Part shown: piece by piece, positions 6,704 to 13,972 of the stretch
How the letters are laid out: each line of letters opens with the position of its first letter
Numbering within the stretch: the first letter of the stretch is position 1
From: Alphaproteobacteria bacterium
GTDB taxonomy: Bacteria > Pseudomonadota > Alphaproteobacteria > ATCC43930 > CGMCC-115725
NCBI GenBank assembly: GCA_019241915.1
Contig: JAFAWI010000169.1
Span: 1-16,817 of the forward strand
Direction: 5' to 3'
DNA: 16,817 nt
The notes under the pieces: model-generated
The model's input: only the letters and a program-made list of their open reading frames with translations
The model's database searches: none
Told to the model about the DNA's origin: nothing
Program-made: the position numbers and the translations under genes

Positions 6704-7336
6704 ATGGCCAAGGGCATCCTGATCGCCTCGATGAACATGGCAAACGCGGCGGAGGACGAGTTTCACGACTGGTACGATACCGAGCACATGCCCGAGCGCG
6801 TCGCCTGCCCGGGCTTCCTGCGCTGCCAGCGCTGGATCGGCGTCGCCGACCGCAAGATCTCGGTCGCGACCTACGATCTGGAAACGGTCGAGGTGCTGAA
6901 AACGCCTGGCTACCAGGCAATCGGCGGGGTCAACCTGTCGCCGTGGTCGAAGCGGCTCGGCAGCCGCTACGAACGGCTGATGCGCTTTGAGGGCGAGCAG
7001 ATACTGCCCGGCGACCTGCTCGCGCCCGAGCATGCCGAAGGCTTCCTGCTCAACGCGATGAACGTCGTGCCCGAGCACGAAGCCGAGTTCAACGAATGGT
7101 ACAACACCGAGCACATCCCACAGCTCGCAGCCGTGCCGGGAGTGATCATGGCGCGGCGCTTCCATGCGACCGCGGCCAACCGCAAATACGTCGCGCTCTA
7201 CCACCTCGAATCGCCCGATGTGCAGGCGACGCCGGCCTGGAAGAACGCGGCCAACACGCCGTGGACGGAAAAGCTGCGGCCGCATTTCCGCGACCATCTG
7301 CGGCTGGTCTGCCGCAAATACGTGCGCGGCAAGTAG
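6704..7336 (+). CDS. Two-repeat dimeric alpha/beta-barrel (EthD/DUF4286-like) protein
   Basis: A 210-residue protein built from two tandem ferredoxin-like repeats. Repeat 1 (about 5-95) contains DEFHDWYDTEHMPERVACPGF and repeat 2 (about 114-200) contains AEFNEWYNTEHIPQLAAVPGV. The two are plainly homologous, so one chain could form what is normally a homodimeric barrel. Related single-domain proteins (EthD, DUF4286) are small cytoplasmic proteins often found beside oxidative degradation genes; their biochemical role is mostly unknown. The W-Y-x-T-E-H-x-P core is conserved in both halves. ATG 6704 has AAAAGG about eight bases upstream; the in-frame extension to 6668 overlaps the SDR gene and lacks homology. 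It sits between the SDR and YdcF genes with short gaps, consistent with one transcript that also includes the Rieske oxygenase. Confidence 0.8.
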   Translation: MAKGILIASMNMANAAEDEFHDWYDTEHMPERVACPGFLRCQRWIGVADRKISVATYDLETVEVLKTPGYQAIGGVNLSPWSKRLGSRYERLMRFEGEQILPGDLLAPEHAEGFLLNAMNVVPEHEAEFNEWYNTEHIPQLAAVPGVIMARRFHATAANRKYVALYHLESPDVQATPAWKNAANTPWTEKLRPHFRDHLRLVCRKYVRGK

Positions 7337-7373
7337 CGACGGCAGACCCCGGCCGGGCGGGCGGGTGCGATGC

Positions 7374-8114
7374 ATGCAGGGGCTGATACCGACTGACTTC
7401 CTGCTGCCGCCGACCGGCTTGATCCTGTTGGCCGCGGCGGGGGCATGGCTGACCTTGTGGCACCCCAGGGTCGGCCTCGGTATCGCGATGATCGTCGCGA
7501 CCAGCCTGCTCTATCTTGCGGCGCTGCCGGCGGTGTCGGCGCGGATGATGGAGGATGTTGAGATCGCGGTTCCCGACAATCCGGATTTCGCGGCCGCGCG
7601 GGCTATCGTCGTGCTTGGCGGCGGGGTGCACCGCGGCGACGGGGAAATGGTGCCCGACACGCTCGGCCTCTGGTCGCTGCAGCGGGTCTATTTCGGGGCG
7701 CAGGCCTACCGCCGGCTCAGGCTCAAGGTGGCGGTCAGCGGCGGCCTGGTAGGCGGCGCGCATGTCAGCGAAGCCAGCCTGATGAAGGCGGCGCTCGAAC
7801 AGGATTTTGCCGTGCCGGTCAGTTGGGCCGAAGACGGCTCGCGCACCACCTGGGAGAATGCGCGCAACACCGCCGAGCTGCTCAAGCCGCTCGGGATCGG
7901 AACGATCGTTCTGGTGACGCATGCCTGGCACTTGCGGCGGGCCATGTGGGCGTTCGAGCGCGCCGGGCTGCACGCGGTTCCGTGGCCGACACCGCGCACC
8001 TACGACGACACCGACCGGCTCGACGATTATGTGCCGAGCACCGGCGCCTTGCTCGACAGCTACCACGCGCTGCATGAGGCAATCGGGCTCGCCTACTACC
8101 GGCTACGCTATTAG
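7374..8114 (+). CDS. YdcF family (DUF218/ElyC-like) membrane protein
   Basis: A 246-residue protein with two predicted membrane helices at the N-terminus (about 9-29 and 34-54) and a soluble DUF218 domain. Domain signatures: AIVVLGGGV (77-85), VAVSGGLVGG (119-128), an acidic motif EDGSRTTWENARNT (153-166) and VTHAWHLRRAMWAFERAGL (181-199). DUF218 proteins include ElyC and SanA, linked to envelope integrity; some fold members bind nucleotides. The exact reaction is unknown. ATG 7374 was chosen because it follows directly after the barrel gene and begins a natural membrane protein; the ribosome binding site is unclear, and GTG at 7365 is possible. It lies 37 bases after the barrel gene and 50 bases before the Rieske gene, so it is likely co-transcribed. 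Confidence 0.85.
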   Translation: MQGLIPTDFLLPPTGLILLAAAGAWLTLWHPRVGLGIAMIVATSLLYLAALPAVSARMMEDVEIAVPDNPDFAAARAIVVLGGGVHRGDGEMVPDTLGLWSLQRVYFGAQAYRRLRLKVAVSGGLVGGAHVSEASLMKAALEQDFAVPVSWAEDGSRTTWENARNTAELLKPLGIGTIVLVTHAWHLRRAMWAFERAGLHAVPWPTPRTYDDTDRLDDYVPSTGALLDSYHALHEAIGLAYYRLRY

Positions 8115-8164
8115 CGCGGGCCGGTTTCTGCTATTTGTCGCGCCGGCACGGAAGGAGAATGGCC

Positions 8165-9313
8165 ATGCGGCGAGAGGATCAGATCGCCGAGGCGCGCAAG
8201 CTGCTCGGCTTCCTCGACAACCGCACGACCGCATTGGCGGACGACATCTATCGCAATCCGGTCAGCGACTATACCTGCGCGGAGCAGGCCGCGCGCGAGA
8301 AGGAGCTGTTCTTCCGCAGGGGCGCGTTCAACATCGGCCTGTCGGCGCTGCTGCCCAACCCCGGCGACTGGATGACGCATGATTATGCGGGCGTGCCGAT
8401 CCTGTTGGCGCGCAACGCCGAGGGCGGGCTCGGCGCCTTTCTCAACGTCTGCCGCCATCGCGGCGCGCGCGTCGCCGACGGCAGCGGCAGCAAGCTGCGC
8501 GACTTCCGCTGCCCCTATCACGGCTGGTGCTACGGCCTTGACGGCGCGTTGATGGCGCGTCCCGACGAGCGCTCGTTCGCCGCTGCCGAGCGTGCAACGC
8601 ACGGTCTGACGGGGCTGCCTGTCGCCGAGAAATACGGGATGATCTGGGTGTCGCCCGACCCGGCGGCGGCCTTCGACGTCGATCGGATGCTCGGCGGATT
8701 AAGCGGCGATCTTGCCGCCTACGGCCTCGAAAACTGGCATCATTACGAGACCCGCGTGTTGCGCCGCAAGTTCAACTGGAAGCTCGGCGTCGACACGTTT
8801 GGCGAGACCTATCACCTGCAGCATCTGCACCCAAACACGGTCGACCCGCTATTCCACAGCAACCGCTGCACCTTTGACGCGTTTGGCCCGAACCATCGGA
8901 TGCTGGCGGCGCGCAAAACCTTCGACACGCTGCGCACCCTGCCCGAGCACCAATGGGACGTCTTCGACAACACGGTGGTGATCTGCGTGCTGTTCCCCAA
9001 CACGGTCTTCACCTACCAGCGCGACCACGTCGAGACCTGGCATTTCTTCCCCGGCGACAAGCCGGACGAGTGCCTGATGTACGTCTCGCTCTACATCCCC
9101 GACCCGGTTGAGACACAGGCCAACAAGGACCATTGGGACCGCAACTTCAACCTGCTGATGGCGACGGTCGAGATGGAGGATTTTCCGACCTGCGAGGGGA
9201 TGCAGGTCGGTTTTCGCTCGGGTGCGCAGGACGTCATCACCTTTGGCCGCAACGAGCCGGCGCTGCAGCATTTCCACAAGAACGTCAGCGCGGCGCTCGC
9301 CGCGGCGGCCTGA
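8165..9313 (+). CDS. Rieske non-heme iron oxygenase, alpha (catalytic) subunit
   Basis: A 382-residue ring-hydroxylating-type oxygenase. The N-terminal Rieske [2Fe-2S] domain has the ligands C96-x-H98 (NVCRHRGARV) and C116-x2-H119 (FRCPYHGW). The catalytic domain has the mononuclear iron facial triad: H217 and H222 in ETYHLQHLHPNT, and probably D339 in EMEDFPTCEGMQ. Such enzymes insert oxygen into aromatic, sterol or amine substrates and need electrons from a reductase, with or without a ferredoxin. Neither a reductase nor a beta subunit is encoded in the window, so it is probably a homo-oligomeric type fed from elsewhere. ATG 8165 has AAGGAG at a spacing of seven; ATG 8159 would sit too close. 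The substrate is unknown; the SDR and barrel protein upstream may act on its product. Confidence 0.92.
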   Translation: MRREDQIAEARKLLGFLDNRTTALADDIYRNPVSDYTCAEQAAREKELFFRRGAFNIGLSALLPNPGDWMTHDYAGVPILLARNAEGGLGAFLNVCRHRGARVADGSGSKLRDFRCPYHGWCYGLDGALMARPDERSFAAAERATHGLTGLPVAEKYGMIWVSPDPAAAFDVDRMLGGLSGDLAAYGLENWHHYETRVLRRKFNWKLGVDTFGETYHLQHLHPNTVDPLFHSNRCTFDAFGPNHRMLAARKTFDTLRTLPEHQWDVFDNTVVICVLFPNTVFTYQRDHVETWHFFPGDKPDECLMYVSLYIPDPVETQANKDHWDRNFNLLMATVEMEDFPTCEGMQVGFRSGAQDVITFGRNEPALQHFHKNVSAALAAAA

Positions 9314-9320
9314 GCCGCGG

Positions 9321-9405
9321 CGTCATTGCGAGGAGCGGAGCCACGCAATCTCTCGCCGCCTGGTCCTGCCGGTACGAGATTGCTTCGCTGCGCTCGCAAT
9401 GACAG
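9321..9405. repeat. Dispersed palindromic repeat, full copy B
   Basis: The outer arms CGTCATTGCGAG (9321-9332) and CTCGCAATGACA (9393-9404) are near-perfect mirrors. The inner arms GCAATCTC (9345-9352) and GAGATTGC (9376-9383) are perfect, around a 23-base centre. It fills almost all of the gap between the Rieske stop and the GT2 start, and its last bases include the GT2 ATG (9399). It resembles the interspersed repeats common in alphaproteobacteria that, when translated, give peptides such as HCEERSHAIS and DCFAALAMT, as here. Confidence 0.88.
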
Positions 9406-10208
9406 CTGAAGACGTGGATTTATCGATCGTCATCCCGGTCAAGAACGAGGCCGGCAACATCGCGCCGCTGGTCGTCGAGATCGACGCCGCTCTGGGCGTC
9501 GCCGGTCTCGACTACGAGATCGTCTATGTCGACGACGGCAGCACCGACGCGACTGCGGCAGAGCTCGCCCGGCTGCAGAGCGCGAACCCCCGGCTGCGCA
9601 TCGTGCGGCACGTGGCAAGCTGCGGCCAGAGCGCGGCGATCCGCAGCGGCGTCAAAGCCGCGCGCGCCCGGTGGATCGCGACGCTCGACGGCGACGGCCA
9701 GAACGACCCGGCCGATATCCCATCGTTGTGGCAGATCGCCCACGCTGCGGCGGCCGACCCGCCGCTGCTGATCGCCGGCCACCGCGCTCGCCGACACGAC
9801 AGCTGGGTAAAGCGCCGGTCGTCGAAGATTGCGAACGCGGCGCGCCGTGCAATGCTGCACGACGACGCGCCGGATACCGGCTGCGGGCTGAAGCTGTTTC
9901 CGCGGTCGCTCTACCTCGACTTGCCGTTTTTCGACCACCAGCACCGCTTCCTGCCGGCGCTGGTGCTGCGCGAGGGCGGCATTGTGCGTTCGCTGCCCGT
10001 CAACCACCGCCCGCGCGAGCGGGGCGTGTCGAAATACGGCACCTGGGACCGGCTCTGGGTCGGCATCACCGACCTGCTCGGCGTGATGTGGCTGCGCCGC
10101 CGGCAGGCCCGGCCAAAGTTGCTGCCGGAGGCGGTTGCGGTCGCGGAAGCGGAGCATGAAAGCGCCGCTCCCCGTTCGGCCAAAGCACCTGCCGCCCCCG
10201 CCGTATGA
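9399..10208 (+). CDS. GT2 family glycosyltransferase (dolichol-phosphate mannosyltransferase-like)
   Basis: A 269-residue GT-A fold enzyme that likely moves a sugar from a nucleotide donor to a polyprenyl phosphate at the cytoplasmic membrane face. Motifs: LSIVIPVKNEAGN (8-20), VDDGSTD (44-50), the metal-binding DGDGQNDP (97-104), DTGCGLKLF (159-167) and RERGVSKYG (206-214). No membrane helices follow the catalytic domain; the C-terminus is a basic then alanine-rich tail. Two starts are possible: ATG 9399, which lies inside the palindromic repeat and has no ribosome binding site, or GTG 9414, six codons before the conserved SIVIPV. I kept ATG 9399. The stop overlaps the next ATG as ATGA, so translation is probably coupled to the TVP38-type protein. 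Confidence 0.9.
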   Translation: MTAEDVDLSIVIPVKNEAGNIAPLVVEIDAALGVAGLDYEIVYVDDGSTDATAAELARLQSANPRLRIVRHVASCGQSAAIRSGVKAARARWIATLDGDGQNDPADIPSLWQIAHAAAADPPLLIAGHRARRHDSWVKRRSSKIANAARRAMLHDDAPDTGCGLKLFPRSLYLDLPFFDHQHRFLPALVLREGGIVRSLPVNHRPRERGVSKYGTWDRLWVGITDLLGVMWLRRRQARPKLLPEAVAVAEAEHESAAPRSAKAPAAPAV

Positions 10209-10903
10209 GCGAGGCTGAGCTCTCCGGGCTCGCCGAGCCGCAACCGCTCAGCAGTCTGCGCCGCGCCGGACAGGTGTTTCTATTGTTGGTCGTCGCTGCG
10301 GGAATTGCCGCCGCGTGGCGCTGGCGCCGCGACCTCGATCCGGCGACGCTAGCGAGCCTGATCCGCGGCCGTCCGGCGGCGCCGATTGTGTTTTTGGCGC
10401 TGCACATCGTTGCCAGTCTCACCTTTCTGCCGCGCACGCTGCTCGGCGTGGCTGCGGGGATCGTCTTCGGCATGTGGCGGGGCCTCGTATGGGCTTCAAT
10501 CGGCGGCGCGATCGGCGCAATCGCCGGATTCTTACTGGCCCGCTATCTCCGGGGCCGCATGTTCGAGCGCGCGCGATGGGCGCGCCTCACCGCGGCGCTC
10601 GAACGTGCCGGACACGGCGGCTGGCGGACGATCGCCTTGATTCGTCTGGTGCCGGTGATCCCCCACAGTTTGACGAATTACGCGCTGGGTCTGACCTCCG
10701 TGGGGCTCGGCGATTACGCACTAGGGTCGCTGCTCGGCCAGATGCCGACGACGGTGGCGGCGGTCGAGCTGGGGGCGGCCGGCGAGCAGGCAATGCTTGG
10801 CGCCGGCGACTGGTTGTGGCCGACCGTAATCGGTCTCACCGCCCTGGTGGCGAGTCTGCTGATTCCATTGATTGTGCGGCGCTGGCGAGCCCGGCCGGAA
10901 TAG
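10205..10903 (+). CDS. TVP38/TMEM64 (VTT domain) family membrane protein
   Basis: A 232-residue integral membrane protein. Hydrophobic segments lie near 22-38, 59-76, 78-115 and 203-225. The VTT (SNARE-associated) core is recognised by FLPRTLLGVAAGIVFG (74-89), GAIGAIAGFLLARYLRGR (101-118) and LIRLVPVIPHSLTNYALGLT (145-164), where the P-x-x-P region forms re-entrant loops in this family. VTT and DedA proteins are implicated in lipid transport or scrambling and membrane homeostasis. The start codon overlaps the GT2 stop, which suggests that the two act together, for example synthesis and translocation of a lipid-linked sugar. That pairing is inference. The last 68 bases overlap glcF on the opposite strand. 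Confidence 0.9.
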   Translation: MSEAELSGLAEPQPLSSLRRAGQVFLLLVVAAGIAAAWRWRRDLDPATLASLIRGRPAAPIVFLALHIVASLTFLPRTLLGVAAGIVFGMWRGLVWASIGGAIGAIAGFLLARYLRGRMFERARWARLTAALERAGHGGWRTIALIRLVPVIPHSLTNYALGLTSVGLGDYALGSLLGQMPTTVAAVELGAAGEQAMLGAGDWLWPTVIGLTALVASLLIPLIVRRWRARPE

Positions 10904-12170
10904 GCCCGCCGGTCGCCCAATCGAGCAGTTCCACGGTGTGAACGACCGGCACGCCGGCCTCGCCGGCGAGCTGAGTGATGCAGCCGATATTGCCGGCGGC
11001 GACGACGTCGGCGCCGGTTCGGGCGATGTTGGCGAGCTTGCGGTCGCGCAGCGCGGTCGCCAGCTCGGGCTGCAGGAGGTTGTAGGTGCCGGCCGAGCCG
11101 CAGCATAGATGCGGCTCGGGAATGTCGACGACCTCGTACGCGGCCGCGGCGAGTAGCGCCTTTGGCTCGCGATGCAACTGCTGGCCGTGCTGCAGCGAGC
11201 ACGCCGAATGGTAGGCGACCCGCAACCGCCGCCCCTCGCCCGCCGGCGCGGTGATGGCGAGTTCAGCCGCGACCTCCGATACATCGCGCGCCAATGCCGC
11301 GATTTGCGCCGCCTTCGCGGCGTAACCCGCATCCTCGCGAAACAGAAAGCCGTAATCCTTGACCATCGTGCCGCAGCCGGAGGCGTTGACGACGATCGCG
11401 TCAAGCTCGGCATCAGCGAGCACGCCGGACCAGGCGTCGATATTGGCGCGCGCAAACCCGAGCGCCTCGTCCTGCTGCCCCAGGTGATGGGGCAGCGCGC
11501 CGCAACAGCCGCTGCCCTCCGCGACGACGACCTCGCAGCCGTGCCGCGTGAGCAGGCGGATCGTCGCCTCGTTGATCTCGGGCGCCAGCACCTGCTGCGC
11601 GCAGCCCGGCAGCAACGCCACGCGCATCCGCCGCTCTCCTTCGGCCGGAAAGACCTGCGGCCGGTCGGCCAGCGACGGCAGCGGCAGCCTCGCCGGCACC
11701 AGGCTCAGCATCGCGCGCAGGCGGCTGGGCAGCACCGCTCGGAACGGCCGCGCCAGCGACGTCGCTCGCAGCGCCGTACGAAACCGCATCGGCCGGCTCA
11801 GCACGGCGCCGAGCAGGCGGCGCAATAGGCGCTCGGCCGGCCGCCGCCGGTAATGCTGTTCGATGTGGCGCCGGCCGTGATCGACGAGATGCATGTAATT
11901 GACCCCCGACGGGCAGGTCGTCATGCACGCGAGACACGACAGGCAGCGGTCGACATGCGTCACGGTCTCCGCGGGCACCGGGCCGCCGTCCTCCAACATG
12001 TTCTTGATCAGGTAGATGCGACCGCGCGGACCGTCGAGCTCGTCCCCGAGCAACACATAAGTCGGGCACGTCGCAGTGCAAAACCCGCAATGCACGCAGG
12101 CGCGCAGAATCTTTTCCGATTCCCGGGTGTCGGAATCGGCGAGCTGATCGAGCGTGAAATCGGTGCGCAC
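10836..12170 (-). CDS. glcF: Glycolate oxidase iron-sulfur subunit GlcF
   Basis: Electron-transfer subunit of the membrane-associated glycolate oxidase GlcDEF, which oxidises glycolate to glyoxylate. The 444-residue protein has two [4Fe-4S] clusters at the N-terminus: C25, C28, C31 and C35 (ACVHCGFCTATCP), and C76, C79, C82 and C86 (RCLSCLACMTTCP). Two cysteine-rich CCG domains follow: LPGCAQQV with GSGCCGALPHH, and YHSACSLQHGQ with HLCCGSAGTYN. The start is GTG 12170, immediately after the glcE stop (TAG-GTG, no gap), so expression is coupled to glcE. The C-terminal tail extends past the usual end and overlaps the TVP38-type gene by 68 bases in antisense. glcD is not adjacent. Confidence 0.95.
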   Translation of the reverse strand: MRTDFTLDQLADSDTRESEKILRACVHCGFCTATCPTYVLLGDELDGPRGRIYLIKNMLEDGGPVPAETVTHVDRCLSCLACMTTCPSGVNYMHLVDHGRRHIEQHYRRRPAERLLRRLLGAVLSRPMRFRTALRATSLARPFRAVLPSRLRAMLSLVPARLPLPSLADRPQVFPAEGERRMRVALLPGCAQQVLAPEINEATIRLLTRHGCEVVVAEGSGCCGALPHHLGQQDEALGFARANIDAWSGVLADAELDAIVVNASGCGTMVKDYGFLFREDAGYAAKAAQIAALARDVSEVAAELAITAPAGEGRRLRVAYHSACSLQHGQQLHREPKALLAAAAYEVVDIPEPHLCCGSAGTYNLLQPELATALRDRKLANIARTGADVVAAGNIGCITQLAGEAGVPVVHTVELLDWATGGPIPAGLASAAQSMESADSPPGR

Positions 12171-13382
12171 CTAAACGCCTTCAACCATGCGGCCGGGGTT
12201 CAGGATATGGCGCGGATCGAAGCTTTCTTTAACGCGTCGCGACAATGCGGCGAGCGGCGCCGGCTGCGGCTCGAAGACCGGCACCGCGGCGCGCAGGCCG
12301 GGTGCGCCCCGCACCAGCGTCGCGTGACCGCCGCCCGTTGCCCCGACAGCGGCACGGATCACGCCGGCGCCGCCATCGGGCTGATCGGCCACGGCGAGCC
12401 AGACGAGCCCGCCGCCCCAGTCGAGAAACCACATCGCATCGACCGCCCGCGCGACCGCTTGTGCCACCTCGCCGCCGCGGCTCGGTGCGACGGAGACGCG
12501 CCACACCGCGCGCTCGGCAAGCGCGGCCAGAGGCGCGATATTGCCGATGTCGCGCCACAGCCGCGCGCTATCGGCGTCACCGAGCGAGGCCGCATCGCGG
12601 CCGGCGGCGAGTTCGGCGAGCAGAGCATCGCGGCGAAAGACGACCGACGGCTCCGGCCCCTCGACGCGAAGCGCAACCACTCCCATCGCCGCGGGCAGCG
12701 GTGCGGCACGCGGCGTTTGCGGCGGCAGATAGGCCGCGCCCGTCACCTCATGCGGCGAGCCGAGTGCCGCCGCCATTACGCGCGCCGCATCGTCCGGCAC
12801 CACGCCGAGAATGAGCACGGACGCTGCGGTTTCAGGACGCGGCAGTACCTTCACCGTGGCCTCGGCCAGTGCCGCGAGCGTGCCGTGGGAGCCCGCCATC
12901 AGTTTCGGCAAGTCATAACCGGTGACGTTCTTGACGACCTTGCCGCCGGCCTTGAAGATTTCCGCGCGACCGCTGACCGCGGTGAAGCCGAGAAAATGGT
13001 CGCGCGCGGCGCCCGCCTTAAAGCGCCGCGGCCCGGAAAGATTGCACGCAAGGATGCCGCCCAGGGTCGGCGAGCCGTGCGCCTGCCCGAGCAGCCCGCG
13101 CCAATCCGGCGGTTCGAACGCCAGCATCTGATCCTGCGCCGCCAGCAGCCGTTCGATCTCGGCGAGCGGCGTCGCGGCGGCGGCGGTCAGCACCAGCTCG
13201 CTCGGTGCATAGTCGCGGACCCCTGAGAGGCGCGACAGGTCGAGCACATGCGGGGTCTGCAGCGGCCGGCCGAGCTCACGCTTCGACCCGCCGGCCAACA
13301 GCTCGATCGGCTCCCCCGCTTCCAGCGCCGTCGCGACCGCCTCGCGCAATTCGTCGATCGAGGTCGGGACGAAACGGGTCAT
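12171..13382 (-). CDS. glcE: Glycolate oxidase FAD-binding subunit GlcE
   Basis: A 403-residue FAD-binding PCMH-type protein that forms the glycolate oxidase with GlcD and GlcF. Signatures: LLAGGSKRELGRP (28-40, FAD pyrophosphate loop), SPTLGGILACNLSGPRR (104-120), GGKVVKNVTGYDLPKL (146-161) followed by AGSHGTLA, and the C-terminal ESFDPRHILNPGRM typical of the family. ATG 13382 was chosen because AAGTGGA lies about five bases upstream; GTG 13391 is also in frame but has no ribosome binding site. The gene abuts glcF. A plus-strand GFA gene begins only 50 bases upstream, so glcEF cannot be read through simply from glcD without crossing an oppositely oriented gene. Confidence 0.95.
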   Translation of the reverse strand: MTRFVPTSIDELREAVATALEAGEPIELLAGGSKRELGRPLQTPHVLDLSRLSGVRDYAPSELVLTAAAATPLAEIERLLAAQDQMLAFEPPDWRGLLGQAHGSPTLGGILACNLSGPRRFKAGAARDHFLGFTAVSGRAEIFKAGGKVVKNVTGYDLPKLMAGSHGTLAALAEATVKVLPRPETAASVLILGVVPDDAARVMAAALGSPHEVTGAAYLPPQTPRAAPLPAAMGVVALRVEGPEPSVVFRRDALLAELAAGRDAASLGDADSARLWRDIGNIAPLAALAERAVWRVSVAPSRGGEVAQAVARAVDAMWFLDWGGGLVWLAVADQPDGGAGVIRAAVGATGGGHATLVRGAPGLRAAVPVFEPQPAPLAALSRRVKESFDPRHILNPGRMVEGV

Positions 13383-13432
13383 ATTGTCCACTTAGCGCGT
13401 CGACGCCAGACGTAACAAGGGAGGCCTCAGCA
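13383..13432. promoter_or_regulatory. Compact divergent control region between glcE and the GFA gene
   Basis: Only 50 bases separate two divergent starts. It contains the ribosome binding sites of both genes (AAGTGGA for glcE on the minus strand; GGGAGG at 13419-13424 for the GFA gene). Promoters for either gene must overlap each other or lie within the opposite coding sequence. No clear -35/-10 pair is visible. Confidence 0.35.
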
Positions 13433-13873
13433 ATGCCCGCGATTCGTGGAAGCTGCCTCTGCGGCGGCATCAAGTTCGAGATCATCGGGCCGCTGCTGCG
13501 GCCGCTCAACTGCTATTGCACCCTCTGTCAAAAGCAGCACGGTGCGGCGTTTCGCACCCGAGCGCGGGTGAGCCGGCAGGATTTTCACTGGGTTCAAGGC
13601 GAGGAGCTGGTAACGTATTACCAGGCGACACCCGGATATAGCCGCGGCTTTTGCCGCGTTTGCGGCTCGGCGGTGGTTAATCGCGCCGAGCCGGATTGGC
13701 CGCTCGCTGCCGCCAATCCACGCACCCTGACCGAATTCGGCATCGCCTTGGCCACACTCGACGGCGATCCTGGCGTGCGTGCGGAGAACCACGCGTTTGT
13801 CCGCAGCAAAGCACCCTGGTACGACATCATCGACGCGTTGCCGCAACACGAGACCTATCCTCCGCCGGGCTAA
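13433..13873 (+). CDS. GFA family (glutathione-dependent formaldehyde-activating-like) zinc protein
   Basis: A 146-residue protein of the GFA/CENP-V fold. It carries the family's cysteine pattern: C8-x-C10 (GSCLCGGIKFEI), C27-x-C29-x2-C32 (NCYCTLCQKQHGAAF) and C74-x2-C77 (GFCRVCGSAVV), expected to bind two zinc ions. Best-known relatives were reported to promote S-hydroxymethylglutathione formation, but most members have no proven function. ATG 13433 has GGGAGG at a spacing of eight, an excellent site; longer in-frame extensions run into glcE antisense. It lies on the strand opposite to its neighbours, between glcE and glcD, and is followed by a palindromic repeat. This suggests later insertion into the glc locus. 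No functional link to glycolate oxidation is known to me. Confidence 0.88.
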   Translation: MPAIRGSCLCGGIKFEIIGPLLRPLNCYCTLCQKQHGAAFRTRARVSRQDFHWVQGEELVTYYQATPGYSRGFCRVCGSAVVNRAEPDWPLAAANPRTLTEFGIALATLDGDPGVRAENHAFVRSKAPWYDIIDALPQHETYPPPG

Positions 13874-13895
13874 CGTCTTGGCGCAGCATGACGAC

Positions 13896-13970
13896 GAAGC
13901 AATCTCGTTACGCCTTGGCCCTCTCCGGAACGAGATTGTCGCGGCGCCTGACGGCGCCTCGCAATGACGC
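13896..13970. repeat. Dispersed palindromic repeat, copy C, between convergent genes
   Basis: AATCTCGTT (13901-13909) is mirrored perfectly by AACGAGATT (13929-13937) around a 19-base centre. CCTCGCAATGACGC (13957-13970) matches the right end of copy B at 9321-9405. The centres of B and C are also alike (CCTGGTCCTGCCGG versus CCTTGGCCCTCTCCGG). It sits between the GFA stop and the glcD stop. In that position it could serve as a two-way transcription barrier. Confidence 0.85.
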
Positions 13971-13972
13971 CA

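Noticed and set aside
7146..8075. 309-residue minus-strand open frame
   Set aside because: It is antisense to the clearly recognisable YdcF gene.
11853..13226. 457-residue plus-strand open frame
   Set aside because: It is antisense to glcE and glcF, which have full family motifs. Long antisense frames are common in high-GC DNA, and this translation is rich in R, A and H without recognisable motifs.
5837..13970. CRISPR array
   Set aside because: The three repeats are kilobases apart, individually palindromic and imperfect, with no regular spacers and no cas genes nearby.
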